In this document: positions 8,468-16,846 of the stretch, one piece after another
Layout of the letters: each line of letters begins with the position of its first letter
How positions within the stretch are numbered: position 1 is the first letter of the stretch
NCBI GenBank assembly: GCA_008933025.1
Contig: WBXI01000010.1
Location: forward strand, 1-39,721
Source: Verrucomicrobiota bacterium
GTDB taxonomy: Bacteria > Verrucomicrobiota > Verrucomicrobiia > Limisphaerales > UBA9464
Direction: 5' to 3'
Length of the DNA stretch: 39,721 nt
Program-made: the position numbers and the translations under genes
Notes under the pieces: generated by a model
Told to the model about the DNA's origin: nothing
Seen by the model: the letters and a program-made list of their open reading frames with translations, nothing else
Databases searched by the model: none

Positions 8468-9400
8468 GTGATCGCGCCGCTGGTCGAGGAATTCCTGGTT
8501 CATGTCCGCCACGAGCGCGGGCAATCGCCCAATACCCAGCGGACCTATGCGGCGTTGCTCGGCAGGTTCGCCGCGTGGACGGGCTCGCAAGGGATCGCTT
8601 CGGCGGGCGAGATCCAATTCGCGCACCTCATGGAATACCTCGAGCACGAACGCGCGCGGAAACTCGAGGGACAGGCCAAGGATGGATCGCGAGGGAAGAC
8701 GCTCAGTTCCTCGAGCCTTTACCTGCAGGTGGCGGCGTTGCGGGCGTTCTTCCGCTTTTGCCAGGCCGAGGGATTCGTCGCGGCGAATCCCGCCGAGAAC
8801 CTGACCCTGCCACGCCGCTGGAAGCGGCTCCCAAAATCCCTGGCCGCCGAGGAAATCGCGCGGTTGCTCCGGCCGCCGACCGAAGCGGATCCCTCCTCCC
8901 TGTGCGACCACGCGGTGTTGGAAACGGCCTATGCCAGCGGATTGCGGCTCGCCGAACTGCGCGGACTCCGGCTCGAGGGACTGCATCTGGATTCCGGGTT
9001 CGTCACCGTCGTCGGCAAGGGCAACAAGGAACGGGTCGTGCCGATCGGGCGCAGCGCGATCGCGGCCCTGCAGCGCTATCTCGGGTCGGGCAGGCCCGCA
9101 TTGGTCACGAAACGATCGCCCGGCTGCGTGTTCCTGACCCGGCGCGGCACCGCGTTCGCGCACGTCACGCTCTGGCTGCGCATCAAACGCTGCGTGGCCC
9201 GCGCGGGCATCGGACGCAACGTGACGCCCCACATGCTCCGGCACAGTTTTGCCACGCACCTGATGGAACACGGGGCGGACCTCCGGGTGATCCAGGAATT
9301 GCTCGGGCACTCGAGCATCGCGACGACGGAGGTCTACACCCACGTCGCGGGCAAGCGCCTGCGCGACGTGCACGAACGGTTCCATCCACGGGCGCGCTGA
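8468..9400 (+). CDS. Tyrosine recombinase, XerC/XerD type
   Basis: A 310-residue integrase-family recombinase of standard Xer length. The GTG at 8468 is preferred because the core-binding domain (PLVEEFLVHVRHERGQSPNT) starts directly after it; the track start at 8399 adds a non-conserved tail. The catalytic set is complete: Arg160 in ASGLRLAELRGL, Lys184 in GKGNKERVVP, HMLRHSFATHL (His255, Arg258), His281 in LLGHSS and Tyr290 in TEVYTH. It is very likely a chromosome-dimer resolvase acting at dif, and no prophage or integron genes flank it. XerC and XerD cannot be told apart from sequence alone here. It converges on the ABC permease gene. Confidence 0.9.
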   Translation: MIAPLVEEFLVHVRHERGQSPNTQRTYAALLGRFAAWTGSQGIASAGEIQFAHLMEYLEHERARKLEGQAKDGSRGKTLSSSSLYLQVAALRAFFRFCQAEGFVAANPAENLTLPRRWKRLPKSLAAEEIARLLRPPTEADPSSLCDHAVLETAYASGLRLAELRGLRLEGLHLDSGFVTVVGKGNKERVVPIGRSAIAALQRYLGSGRPALVTKRSPGCVFLTRRGTAFAHVTLWLRIKRCVARAGIGRNVTPHMLRHSFATHLMEHGADLRVIQELLGHSSIATTEVYTHVAGKRLRDVHERFHPRAR

Positions 9401-9416
9401 GCCATGGCGCCGCCGT

Positions 9417-9443
9417 CGGCGGGCCTTCGTCCGAAGGCCGCCG
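9417..9443. terminator. Hairpin between convergent genes
   Basis: ggccttcg / cgaaggcc (9422-9429 and 9432-9439), extended by cggc / gccg around a bulged g, forms a strong stem between the recombinase stop (9400) and the permease stop (9446). No T tract follows on either strand, so it is a structural candidate only. Confidence 0.35.
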
Positions 9444-9445
9444 TG

Positions 9446-10969
9446 TCAACGACCCCTCAGCCAGCGGAGCAACTCCACCAACCGCGGCGGTTGGCCGGTG
9501 CGGAGAATGGCCATCCGGAAGACTCGCCCGCAGCCCCAGAGCACCAGCGCGGTGAACCCGGCCAGCAGCAACCCGGTGCCGACCACGTCCCGCGCGGGTG
9601 GGTGCGCCGTGATGCGGTTCATCATGACGAAGGGCGTGTACCAGGGGATCCACGACAGGAACGTGGCGATGGGGCCGTTGGGATCGCGGGGAATGAACGG
9701 CATGAGGAACAGGGGGACCATGAGCACGAGCATCAGCGGTCCCATGAAGTTCTGGGCTTCCTTCAGCGTGTTGCAAAGCGAGCCAATGGTGAGGAACACG
9801 CCGGCGTACAGCAGGAAGCCCATGGCGAAATAGAAGGCGAACGCGGGCAACAACCACGTGGTGTGCACCAGCGCGAGCACGTCCGCGGGCAAGGTCGCCA
9901 TGGGCGAGTCGGGCGCGAGGCTGCCGGCAACGTGCGCGGTCTGGAAAAACGCGGCGCCGACCAGCGAACCAATCCACGCCGCCATCATCACCACACCGAC
10001 GGCGGCGATGCCCGCGAGTTTTCCCATCATCAACTCGCCCGGCGTGACGCTCGACAGCAGGACCTCGATGATGCGGTTCGATTTCTCCTCGATCACGGAA
10101 TTGAGGAGCATCTGGGAGACGGCGAAGATCGCGACCCAAAGCAGGTAGACGAAAAAGCTCGGGGCCCATTGGCGGAGAAGGTCCGGAAGCCCGACGCGCT
10201 CCTCGCCGGTGGCCTTGCTGGGGTCGAGCGCGACCACCGGCGCCCGGAGCGCATCGATGCGCGCGACCACCGCGGGATCCAACCCGACCCGCCGGTATTC
10301 CGAACGACGGAATTCCTCGCCGAGCCTTCGCTGGACGAGGTCCCGCAGTTCGGTGTCGGCCTGGTTCCCGCACCAGAACTCGACCGCGTTGGTGGAGCCG
10401 GGACCGTAGCCGGGCGGGATGACGACGGCGGCGAACAGTTTGCCGTCGGCCGTGGGCAGGGTGCGTTCGCCGCCGAACCACGGGCGGAGTCTTCGTCCCA
10501 ATTCCGCGGGATCGGCGATGCGCGCGAGTTCCGTGGGCAAGGAAACCTCCAGCAAGCTTGGACGCGGCGGGGTAAAACCGGGGACGCGCAACCAGTTGGT
10601 GCCGGCGGCCGTCTTCCAGGCCGCGAGGTCGAGTTCGCCGCCATGCCACGCGACGCCCTTGGCGTCGGTGGTCCGGATGTAATAAGAAAACGGCTCCGAA
10701 TAGGGCCCGCGCCGCGCGTGGGTTTTCAACGCGTTGCCGAGTTCCTCGGCACGTTGCAGCGCCAGTTCCCCGCGGATCACGCTCCCGTAGCGACCCGTGA
10801 AATCGACGAGGACAAAATGCCGCGTCGGCACTGCCTTCCGCGCCAGGAACAACGGCACCGCCCCCGCAAACACCAGGATTGCCGGGAACAGACAAATGCC
10901 GAGCCAGAAGCCCTTCGTCTTCACGTTCTCGACGAATTCCCGCCACGCCACCAGCCATGCGCATCTCAT
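9446..10969 (-). CDS. ABC-2 type transporter permease (NatB/COG1668-like)
   Basis: A 507-residue membrane protein. The start is ATG 10969 (MRCAWLVAWREFVENVKTKGFW), which overlaps the stop of the ATPase gene (ATGA), so the long ORF to 11617 is ignored. It has the ABC-2 layout: one N-terminal transmembrane helix (about 21-43), a large extracytoplasmic domain (about 45-260) and a C-terminal block of five to six helices. This includes SQMLLNSVIEEKSNRIIEVLL, the conserved coupling segment of NatB-like permeases, followed by TPGELMMGKLAG. With the neighbouring ATPase it should form an exporter resembling the NatAB sodium/antibiotic efflux type, but the substrate is unknown. Confidence 0.88.
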   Translation of the reverse strand: MRCAWLVAWREFVENVKTKGFWLGICLFPAILVFAGAVPLFLARKAVPTRHFVLVDFTGRYGSVIRGELALQRAEELGNALKTHARRGPYSEPFSYYIRTTDAKGVAWHGGELDLAAWKTAAGTNWLRVPGFTPPRPSLLEVSLPTELARIADPAELGRRLRPWFGGERTLPTADGKLFAAVVIPPGYGPGSTNAVEFWCGNQADTELRDLVQRRLGEEFRRSEYRRVGLDPAVVARIDALRAPVVALDPSKATGEERVGLPDLLRQWAPSFFVYLLWVAIFAVSQMLLNSVIEEKSNRIIEVLLSSVTPGELMMGKLAGIAAVGVVMMAAWIGSLVGAAFFQTAHVAGSLAPDSPMATLPADVLALVHTTWLLPAFAFYFAMGFLLYAGVFLTIGSLCNTLKEAQNFMGPLMLVLMVPLFLMPFIPRDPNGPIATFLSWIPWYTPFVMMNRITAHPPARDVVGTGLLLAGFTALVLWGCGRVFRMAILRTGQPPRLVELLRWLRGR

Positions 10970-11892
10970 CGGAACGACGCCTCCCGCGCCCCGGAGCCCA
11001 CCAATTTGACGAACACGTCGTGCAAAGACGGCTCGGCGGCATCGAACGACCGCAACCGGACCGGCGTCTCGAAGCATGCGCGCAAGACGGCCTGGGGATC
11101 GGTTCCCTCGCGGAGTTCGACCTCCCATTGGCCGCCGCCGACAGCGTGGAGTGCCGCGACCGAAGGCAATGCGCGCAGGGGCGAGGGATCGTCCGCGGTC
11201 GCCAACCGGACGCGGCGCGGTATCAACCGGCGCGCCGCCCCGACGGTCCCGTCGAACAACGCGCGCCCCTTGGCGATCACGACGATCCGGTCGCACAGGC
11301 GTTCCGCGTGCTGCATCACGTGGGTGCTGAAAAGCACGGTCCGACCGCGCCGGCGCAGGTCCATGACGATCTCTTCCATGACGCCCTGGTTGACCGGGTC
11401 GAGACCGGAGAAGGGTTCGTCGAGGATCACGAACTCCGGATCGTGGGCGATGCTGGCGAGCACCTGGACTTTCTGGCCCATGCCTTTCGAGAGGGCCTCG
11501 GTGCGCGCGGTGGCGAAATCCTTGAGCCCGTACCGTTCCAGCAACTCGAATGCCCGTCGTTTGGCGGCGGCGCGGCCCATGCCTTTCAGCGTCCCGAAGT
11601 ACGCGATCACCGACCACGCGCGCATCTTCTTGTAGAGCCCCTTTTCCTCGGGGAGATAGCCGATGCGCGCGCGGACCCCCATGGCCGAGGGCGCGCCGAG
11701 AACGGAGATGGATCCCGACGTCGGCTTCAGGATGCCGAGGATCATCCGGATGGTGGTGGTTTTTCCGGCGCCATTGGGGCCGAGGAACCCGTAGATGCAG
11801 CCGGCGGGAACCGAGAGGGAAAGATCGTCGACGGCGCGGAAGTCATCGTAGAGCTTGGTGACCCCGCGGAGTTCGAGCACGGCCGACGACAT
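10966..11892 (-). CDS. ABC transporter ATP-binding protein (NatA-like)
   Basis: A 308-residue ATPase from ATG 11892. The track uses a TTG at 11928 that would add twelve residues with no family support. It contains Walker A GPNGAGKT, a signature motif of the divergent kind seen in NatA-type ATPases (LSKGMGQK instead of LSGGQ), Walker B FVILDEPFSGLDP and the switch His in LFSTHVMQHAE. The C-terminal 90 residues (from RALFDGTVGAARR) form the extra domain common in ABC-2 exporters. It is translated just ahead of, and coupled to, the permease at 9446-10969. It is divergent from the CII-like regulator, with 86 bases between the starts. Confidence 0.92.
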   Translation of the reverse strand: MSSAVLELRGVTKLYDDFRAVDDLSLSVPAGCIYGFLGPNGAGKTTTIRMILGILKPTSGSISVLGAPSAMGVRARIGYLPEEKGLYKKMRAWSVIAYFGTLKGMGRAAAKRRAFELLERYGLKDFATARTEALSKGMGQKVQVLASIAHDPEFVILDEPFSGLDPVNQGVMEEIVMDLRRRGRTVLFSTHVMQHAERLCDRIVVIAKGRALFDGTVGAARRLIPRRVRLATADDPSPLRALPSVAALHAVGGGQWEVELREGTDPQAVLRACFETPVRLRSFDAAEPSLHDVFVKLVGSGAREASFR

Positions 11893-11978
11893 GGCTGGCG
11901 ACACTAGCGGGGCGTGCCCCTCGGTCAAACTCCCCTTCCCCTCTTCTCGGCGAGCCCCGGCCCTGCTAAACCCGGCCC

Positions 11979-12461
11979 ATGGAATCGCACGAAGTGCTGC
12001 GGGACGTCCTGAAGTCCACCTCGGCCAAACGGATTGCGGCGGACCTGAACCTCTCGCTGTCGCTCGTCTACAAGTGGACGGAGGCGCCGGATCCGGAATC
12101 CATCACGCAGTCGTTCAACCCGCTGGACCGGGTGGACCAACTATTCCGGAGCACCCAGGACCTGCGGTTGATCCATTGGCTTTGCGAACGCGCCGACGGG
12201 TTCTTCATTCCCAACCCGAAGACCGTGCCCGGACACCCGGACCGGTTGATGCCGGCGACCAACGAGATCGTGCAGGAATTCGCCGACTTGCTGGCGGTGG
12301 TGGCCACCGCGGCGGCCGACCACACGGTGTCCGCACCGGAGGCGAAGCAGATCCGCGCCCGGTGGGAAGAGTTGAAGACCGTCACGGAGGGCTTCGTGCG
12401 CTGCTGCGAGGAGGGGAATTTCTCGACGTTGAAAACCCGTTCCACGCCGCCCCGAGCCTAG
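11979..12461 (+). CDS. CII-like HTH regulator (Phage_CP76-like)
   Basis: A 160-residue protein. The N-terminus (HEVLRDVLKSTSAKRIAADLNLSLSLVYKWTE, residues 4-35) is a helix-turn-helix in which LNLSLSLVYKW would be the recognition helix. The remainder is alpha-helical (VQEFADLLAVVATAAAD... APEAKQIRARWEELK). The layout resembles the phage regulatory CII/CP76 family, of which Verrucomicrobia carry chromosomal members without nearby prophage, as here. It probably binds DNA as a transcription regulator; targets are unknown. It is divergent from the ABC exporter and lies 30 bases upstream of the ASPIC/UnbV gene, so either could be regulated by it. Confidence 0.65.
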   Translation: MESHEVLRDVLKSTSAKRIAADLNLSLSLVYKWTEAPDPESITQSFNPLDRVDQLFRSTQDLRLIHWLCERADGFFIPNPKTVPGHPDRLMPATNEIVQEFADLLAVVATAAADHTVSAPEAKQIRARWEELKTVTEGFVRCCEEGNFSTLKTRSTPPRA

Positions 12462-12491
12462 CCCCGGTTTCCATTCCATCTCCCGAGTCCC

Positions 12492-14351
12492 GTGACCGAA
12501 GACCCCTCCGAATTCCGCCCGGCCCCCGATCCCGCCCTGCAGGAGGCCGCCGGCGCGCAAGCCCTGCGGCGATCGCTGCTCGTGCTGCTCCTCCTCGGCG
12601 GCTTTGCCGGGGGCGCCGTGTGGTGGCTGGCCCGCGATCCCAAAACCACCCATGCGCCGGGGGCCGGCCCCGCGACCGCACTCGGACGCATCGCTCCCGC
12701 CGCCACGTTTACCGATGTCACGGTCGCGTCCGGCATCCGCTTCCGCCATTCGAACGGCGCGACCGGGAACAAATGGCTGCCGGAAACGATGGGCGGCGGC
12801 GTCGCGTGTCTGGATTTCGACGGCGACGGCGATGCCGACCTGCTTTTCGTCAACGGCACGGCCTGGCCGGATGACCAACGCACGAACGCCACGCCCACGA
12901 CCGCCGCGCTGTACCGGAACGACACCGAGCGCGGCGGCCCCCTGCGCTTCGTCGACGTCACGGCCGGTTCCGGCCTCGACATCCCGATCCAGGGCATGGG
13001 GGTCGCCTGCGGCGATTTCGACGGCGACGGGCGCGTGGATGTTTTCCTCACCGCGGTGGGCGGGGACCACCTGTTCCGCAATCTCGGCGGGGGAAAATTC
13101 GAGGAGGTCACCGCCGAGGCCGGCGTCGGCGGGCCCGTCGCCGGCTGGAGCACCGCGACCGCGTGGATCGACGTCGACAACGACGGCGACCTCGACCTGT
13201 TCGTCGGCGAATACGTCCAATGGTCTCCGGAGCTGGACCGGAAGGCGGCGACGGGAACGCCCGGCATACGGCGCGGGTATGGCCGGCCGTGGAATTTTTC
13301 CGGAGCCTTCCCGCGTCTCTATCGCAACGACACGCCGCGGGGCGGGCGCCCGCGATTCACGGACGTCTCGGCCGCGTCGGGTCTCGCGGTGCGGCATCCG
13401 GTCACGGGCCTTCCCCTGGCGAAGACGCTCGCCGTGGCACCCATCGATCTCAACGACGACGGCTGGATGGACCTGGTGGTGGCGAACGACACGGTGCAGA
13501 ACCTGGTGTTCACCAACCGCCACGACGGGACGTTCGCGGAAATCGGCGTCCAATCGGGGATGGCCTTCGATGCGTACGGACAGGCGCGGGGCGCCATGGG
13601 CATCGACGCCGCGCGGTTCCGCAACGACGGGGCGCTGGGCATTGCCATCGGGAATTTTGCCAACGAGATGAACGCATTGTACGTGGCCCAACCGACGCGC
13701 GACCAACTGGTGTTCGCCGACGAGGCCACCCAGGAAGGCATCGGGCCGGCGAGCCAACCCCTGCTGAAATTCGGCCTCTTCTTTTTCGACTACGACCTCG
13801 ACGGACGGCTCGACGTGCTGACCGCGAACGGACACATCGAGGAATCGATCTACCGCGTGCAACCGGACGCGAGCTACCGGCAACCGGCCCAATTGTTCTG
13901 GAACGCGGGCGGCGCCAAATCGTTCGTGGCGGTCGGCGCGGACCGGGCCGGCGGGGATTTGTTCCAGCCGTTGTCGGGCCGCGGCAGCGCGTATGCGGAT
14001 TTCGACCGGGACGGGGATCCCGACGTGGTGATCATGCAGGTGGAGGGACCCCCGGTGATCCTGCGCAACGACCAGAACCTCGGGCATCACTGGCTCCGCC
14101 TGCGTTTGGTCGGGACGCATTCCAACACGGACGCGATCGGGGCCTGGGTCCAGGTGCGCGTGGGTGGCCGGACCCTCTCGCGGCAGGTGATGCCGACCAA
14201 GAGCTACCTTTCGCAGAGCGAACTGCCGGTCACGTTCGGGCTCGGGACGACGACGGCGATCGACGGCATCCAGATTCGCTGGCCGGACGGCAGGATCCAG
14301 ATCCCGTCGGTGCCGGGCATCGACCGCGAGATCGAGGTTCGGGAACCGTAG
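12492..14351 (+). CDS. ASPIC/UnbV and FG-GAP/VCBS repeat protein, membrane-anchored
   Basis: A 619-residue protein from a GTG start. A single hydrophobic segment at about 28-47 (LLVLLLLGGFAGGAVWWLA) after a charged N-terminus anchors or exports it. The body is a beta-propeller of FG-GAP/VCBS repeats with calcium-type loops: DFDGDGDAD, DFDGDGRVD, DVDNDGDLD, DLNDDGWMD, DYDLDGRLD and DFDRDGDPD. The C-terminal 90 residues (IGAWVQVRVGGRTLSRQV ... IQIRWPDGR) are the ASPIC/UnbV domain. The family is abundant in Verrucomicrobia, Planctomycetes and Acidobacteria as extracytoplasmic proteins of unclear role. The six loops suggest calcium stabilisation. It follows the CII-like gene by 30 bases. Confidence 0.9.
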   Translation: MTEDPSEFRPAPDPALQEAAGAQALRRSLLVLLLLGGFAGGAVWWLARDPKTTHAPGAGPATALGRIAPAATFTDVTVASGIRFRHSNGATGNKWLPETMGGGVACLDFDGDGDADLLFVNGTAWPDDQRTNATPTTAALYRNDTERGGPLRFVDVTAGSGLDIPIQGMGVACGDFDGDGRVDVFLTAVGGDHLFRNLGGGKFEEVTAEAGVGGPVAGWSTATAWIDVDNDGDLDLFVGEYVQWSPELDRKAATGTPGIRRGYGRPWNFSGAFPRLYRNDTPRGGRPRFTDVSAASGLAVRHPVTGLPLAKTLAVAPIDLNDDGWMDLVVANDTVQNLVFTNRHDGTFAEIGVQSGMAFDAYGQARGAMGIDAARFRNDGALGIAIGNFANEMNALYVAQPTRDQLVFADEATQEGIGPASQPLLKFGLFFFDYDLDGRLDVLTANGHIEESIYRVQPDASYRQPAQLFWNAGGAKSFVAVGADRAGGDLFQPLSGRGSAYADFDRDGDPDVVIMQVEGPPVILRNDQNLGHHWLRLRLVGTHSNTDAIGAWVQVRVGGRTLSRQVMPTKSYLSQSELPVTFGLGTTTAIDGIQIRWPDGRIQIPSVPGIDREIEVREP

Positions 14352-14391
14352 GCACCGGTCGGCAACCGCGCCGGCCCCGGGGTGAACCACC

Positions 14392-15459
14392 CTACTTTGC
14401 CGACTGGGCCGCGCAGGCGGCGGCGAGATCGGCGGCAAAAGAGCGAACGTCGCTTTCGGTGGTGTCCCACGAGCACATGAGACGGCAACCGCCCTCGCCG
14501 ATGAAATTGTAGAACTGCCAACCCCGCGCCCAGAGGGAATCGATGACCGGTTTGGGCAGATCGACGAAGACGGCGTTGGCCTGGACGGGGAAGAGAACCC
14601 TCGCGCCGGGCAGGTTCGCGACGAGGTCGTGGAGGAGGAGTGCCATGCGGTTGGCGTTGCGGGCATGGCGCAGCCAGGCGTCGTCGCGGAGCATTCCCAG
14701 CCAGGGCGCGGAGACAAACCGCATCTTCGAGCACAGTTGTCCGCCCTGTTTGGTGCGCAGGTCGAATTCCCGCGCCAACTCCCGGTTGAAGAACACCACG
14801 GCCTCACCGACGTGGATGCCGTTCTTGGTGCCGCCGAAGCACAGCACGTCCACGCCCGCCTGCCAGGTGATCTCGCGCGGCGCGCAACCCAGCGAGGCCA
14901 CCGCGTTCGCGAACCGCGCGCCGTCCATGTGGAACCGCAATCCATGCCGCTTCGCCATCGCGCCGATGGCCCGCAATTCGGCCGGCGAATACACCGTCCC
15001 GACCTCGGTCGACTGCGTGACGGTGACCACCCGCGGTTTCGGGTAGTGGATGTCGTTCCGACGGCGCACCGCCTCGTCGATGCCCGCGGGCGTCAGGCGC
15101 CCGTTCTCGCCCGGAAGCAGCAGCAGCTTGGAACCGTTGCCGAAGAACTCGGGCGCGCCGCACTCGTCCCTCTCGACGTGCGCGACCTCGTGGCACAGCA
15201 CGGAATGATAACTCTGCGTCGAGTGCGCGAGCGCGAGCGAGTTCGCCGCCGTGCCGTTGAAAACGAAGAAAACCTCGCACGGCGTCTCGAACACCTCGCG
15301 GATCGCATCGGCGGCGCGCTGCGTCCAACGATCGTTGCCGTAGGCCGGTTCGTGGTCGGCATTGGCTTCCTGCAGGGCGGCCCACGCCTCGGGCGCGATG
15401 CCGGCATAGTTGTCCGACGCGAAATGCCGGACGGGCTTGTGGGAAGGTTCCGTGCTCAC
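14392..15459 (-). CDS. Low-specificity L-threonine aldolase family (PLP-dependent)
   Basis: A 355-residue protein from GTG 15459 (VSTEPSHKPVRHFASDNYAG); the track start at 15510 adds an unconserved tail. It is a fold-type I PLP enzyme of the threonine aldolase/beta-eliminating lyase family: FASDNYAGIAPEAWAAL near the start, FVFNGTAANSLAL for phosphate binding, HVERDECGAPEFF, FHMDGARFANAV with the PLP-ring Asp, and CFGGTKNG with the Schiff-base lysine. It would cleave L-threonine or allo-threonine to glycine and acetaldehyde in the cytoplasm. It is convergent with the ASPIC/UnbV gene and lies just downstream of the sugar dehydrogenase gene (gap 55 bases). Confidence 0.88.
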   Translation of the reverse strand: MSTEPSHKPVRHFASDNYAGIAPEAWAALQEANADHEPAYGNDRWTQRAADAIREVFETPCEVFFVFNGTAANSLALAHSTQSYHSVLCHEVAHVERDECGAPEFFGNGSKLLLLPGENGRLTPAGIDEAVRRRNDIHYPKPRVVTVTQSTEVGTVYSPAELRAIGAMAKRHGLRFHMDGARFANAVASLGCAPREITWQAGVDVLCFGGTKNGIHVGEAVVFFNRELAREFDLRTKQGGQLCSKMRFVSAPWLGMLRDDAWLRHARNANRMALLLHDLVANLPGARVLFPVQANAVFVDLPKPVIDSLWARGWQFYNFIGEGGCRLMCSWDTTESDVRSFAADLAAACAAQSAK

Positions 15460-15514
15460 GTTCCGCGCATCAAGCCCGGTCCCGGACCCCGCTGCAATCC
15501 CCCGCCGCACGGGT

Positions 15515-16825
15515 TCACTCGGGAGCGCGCATTTTCCACACGCGCCCCTTTCCCGGCGTGAGCCCGTTGGATCCGTTCGTCATCACGAACAACTCGCCGT
15601 CGGCATCCTCGCCGAGTGCCGTCACGTAGACCGGCCATTTCTCGGGTTTCGAAACCTCGATGGGCTCGATCGTCCAACGGGCCGTGCCGTCGACGGGCCG
15701 ACGGGCCACCAGCAATCGCCCCTGCGGCATCGCCCACCCGCGCGACCAGTCGGCGCACACATAGTGCCCGACGAGCGCCGGCAAGGCCTTCCCGCGGTAC
15801 ACATGGCCGCCGATGATGCTCACCCCCACCGCGCCAGGATCCTTGCGCGGGCCGGGATGCCGGTACTCGGCAATCGGATCGACCAACGGTTCCCCACGCA
15901 CCCCCGACCGAGCGCCGGGTTCCGGCGGGTTGTTCGGCGAGCGCGGATCGAAGCCATGGAACCCCTCGCGCAACGCCCAACCGTAGTTGCCCCCCTTCCT
16001 CACGATGTCGATTTCCTCGAACAGATTCTGCCCGACGTCCACGGCGAACAGTTCGTGGCTGCCGCCACGGTCGAACGCGAGACCCCAGGCATTGCGAAGA
16101 CCGTAGGCGAAGATCTCCTGCCGCCCGCCCTTCCCATCCGCGAATGGGTTGTCCTTCGGGATGTCGAACGGCTTCGCGCCGTCGACGTCGAGGCGGAGGA
16201 TCTTGCCCAGCAGGTTGAAGGTGTCCTGGGCGTTGCCGGTCGCGGGACGTCGTCCCTGGTCGTTGGCATTGCCGCCGTCGCCCACCGACATGTAGAGGTA
16301 ACCGTCGGGTCCGAAGGCAAGCCGCGCGCCGTTGTGGTTCCGGTACGGCTTGTCGATCTCGAGCAAAACCCGTTCTCCGGACGGATCCATCCGCACCGTG
16401 TCCCCGACCTCCAACGCGAACTCGGACAACCGGAGCGTGCAGTCGTAATCCGCGGGTGCCGTCGCGCGCCGCGGCGCGTTGTACGCCACGAAAACCCGGT
16501 GGTTGCGCGCCACGCCGGGATGCGTCGCCACGCAGAGCAATCCGCGCTCGTCGAACGCGCCGTGGTTCAGGGCGGCCAAACGGCCCGCGAAATCCAGCAC
16601 CGGAACCCCGCCGTCGGCCAACCGGCCGTCGCGACCCAGCAACCGGACGAACCCGGTCTGGTCGGCGAGCAACTTGCGGCCGTCCGGCAACGGCGCGACG
16701 GCAACGGGGGAAACCAGTCCGTCCGCAACCAGTTCGAGCGCGACCCGGGGAGCACCGTGCGCGGGCGACCCCGCGACGAGCAACCAAGCCAAGCCAGCGC
16801 TGGCGGCGGCGAGACGGCGAATCAT
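15515..16825 (-). CDS. Secreted sugar dehydrogenase, glucose/sorbosone dehydrogenase (GSDH) family
   Basis: A 436-residue protein with an N-terminal signal peptide (IRRLAAASAGLAWLLVAGSPAHG). The body is the six-bladed GSDH propeller, with family landmarks LADQTGFVRLL, GLLCVATHPGV, HNGARLAFGPDGYLYMSVGDGG, LLGKILRLDVDG, YGLRNAWGLAFD, DVGQNLFEEIDIV, GGNYGWALREG, and IIGGHVYRG near the end. Known relatives are periplasmic PQQ-dependent aldose dehydrogenases. Many bacterial members are heme- or carrier-linked in unknown ways, so PQQ use here is inferred. It follows the TIM-barrel isomerase-like gene by 21 bases on the same strand, suggesting joint expression. Confidence 0.88.
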   Translation of the reverse strand: MIRRLAAASAGLAWLLVAGSPAHGAPRVALELVADGLVSPVAVAPLPDGRKLLADQTGFVRLLGRDGRLADGGVPVLDFAGRLAALNHGAFDERGLLCVATHPGVARNHRVFVAYNAPRRATAPADYDCTLRLSEFALEVGDTVRMDPSGERVLLEIDKPYRNHNGARLAFGPDGYLYMSVGDGGNANDQGRRPATGNAQDTFNLLGKILRLDVDGAKPFDIPKDNPFADGKGGRQEIFAYGLRNAWGLAFDRGGSHELFAVDVGQNLFEEIDIVRKGGNYGWALREGFHGFDPRSPNNPPEPGARSGVRGEPLVDPIAEYRHPGPRKDPGAVGVSIIGGHVYRGKALPALVGHYVCADWSRGWAMPQGRLLVARRPVDGTARWTIEPIEVSKPEKWPVYVTALGEDADGELFVMTNGSNGLTPGKGRVWKMRAPE

Positions 16826-16846
16826 GCGGGCGCGGTGGCCGGACGG

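Noticed and set aside
8468-9400. Integron or phage integrase
   Set aside because: The recombinase has ordinary Xer length and no extra integron domain; no attachment repeats, cassettes or phage genes are nearby.
12141-14945. Minus-strand ORF of 934 codons opposite the CII-like and ASPIC/UnbV genes
   Set aside because: Composition-driven shadow: Arg/Pro/Asp/Val-rich, no domain. The plus-strand genes have clear motifs.
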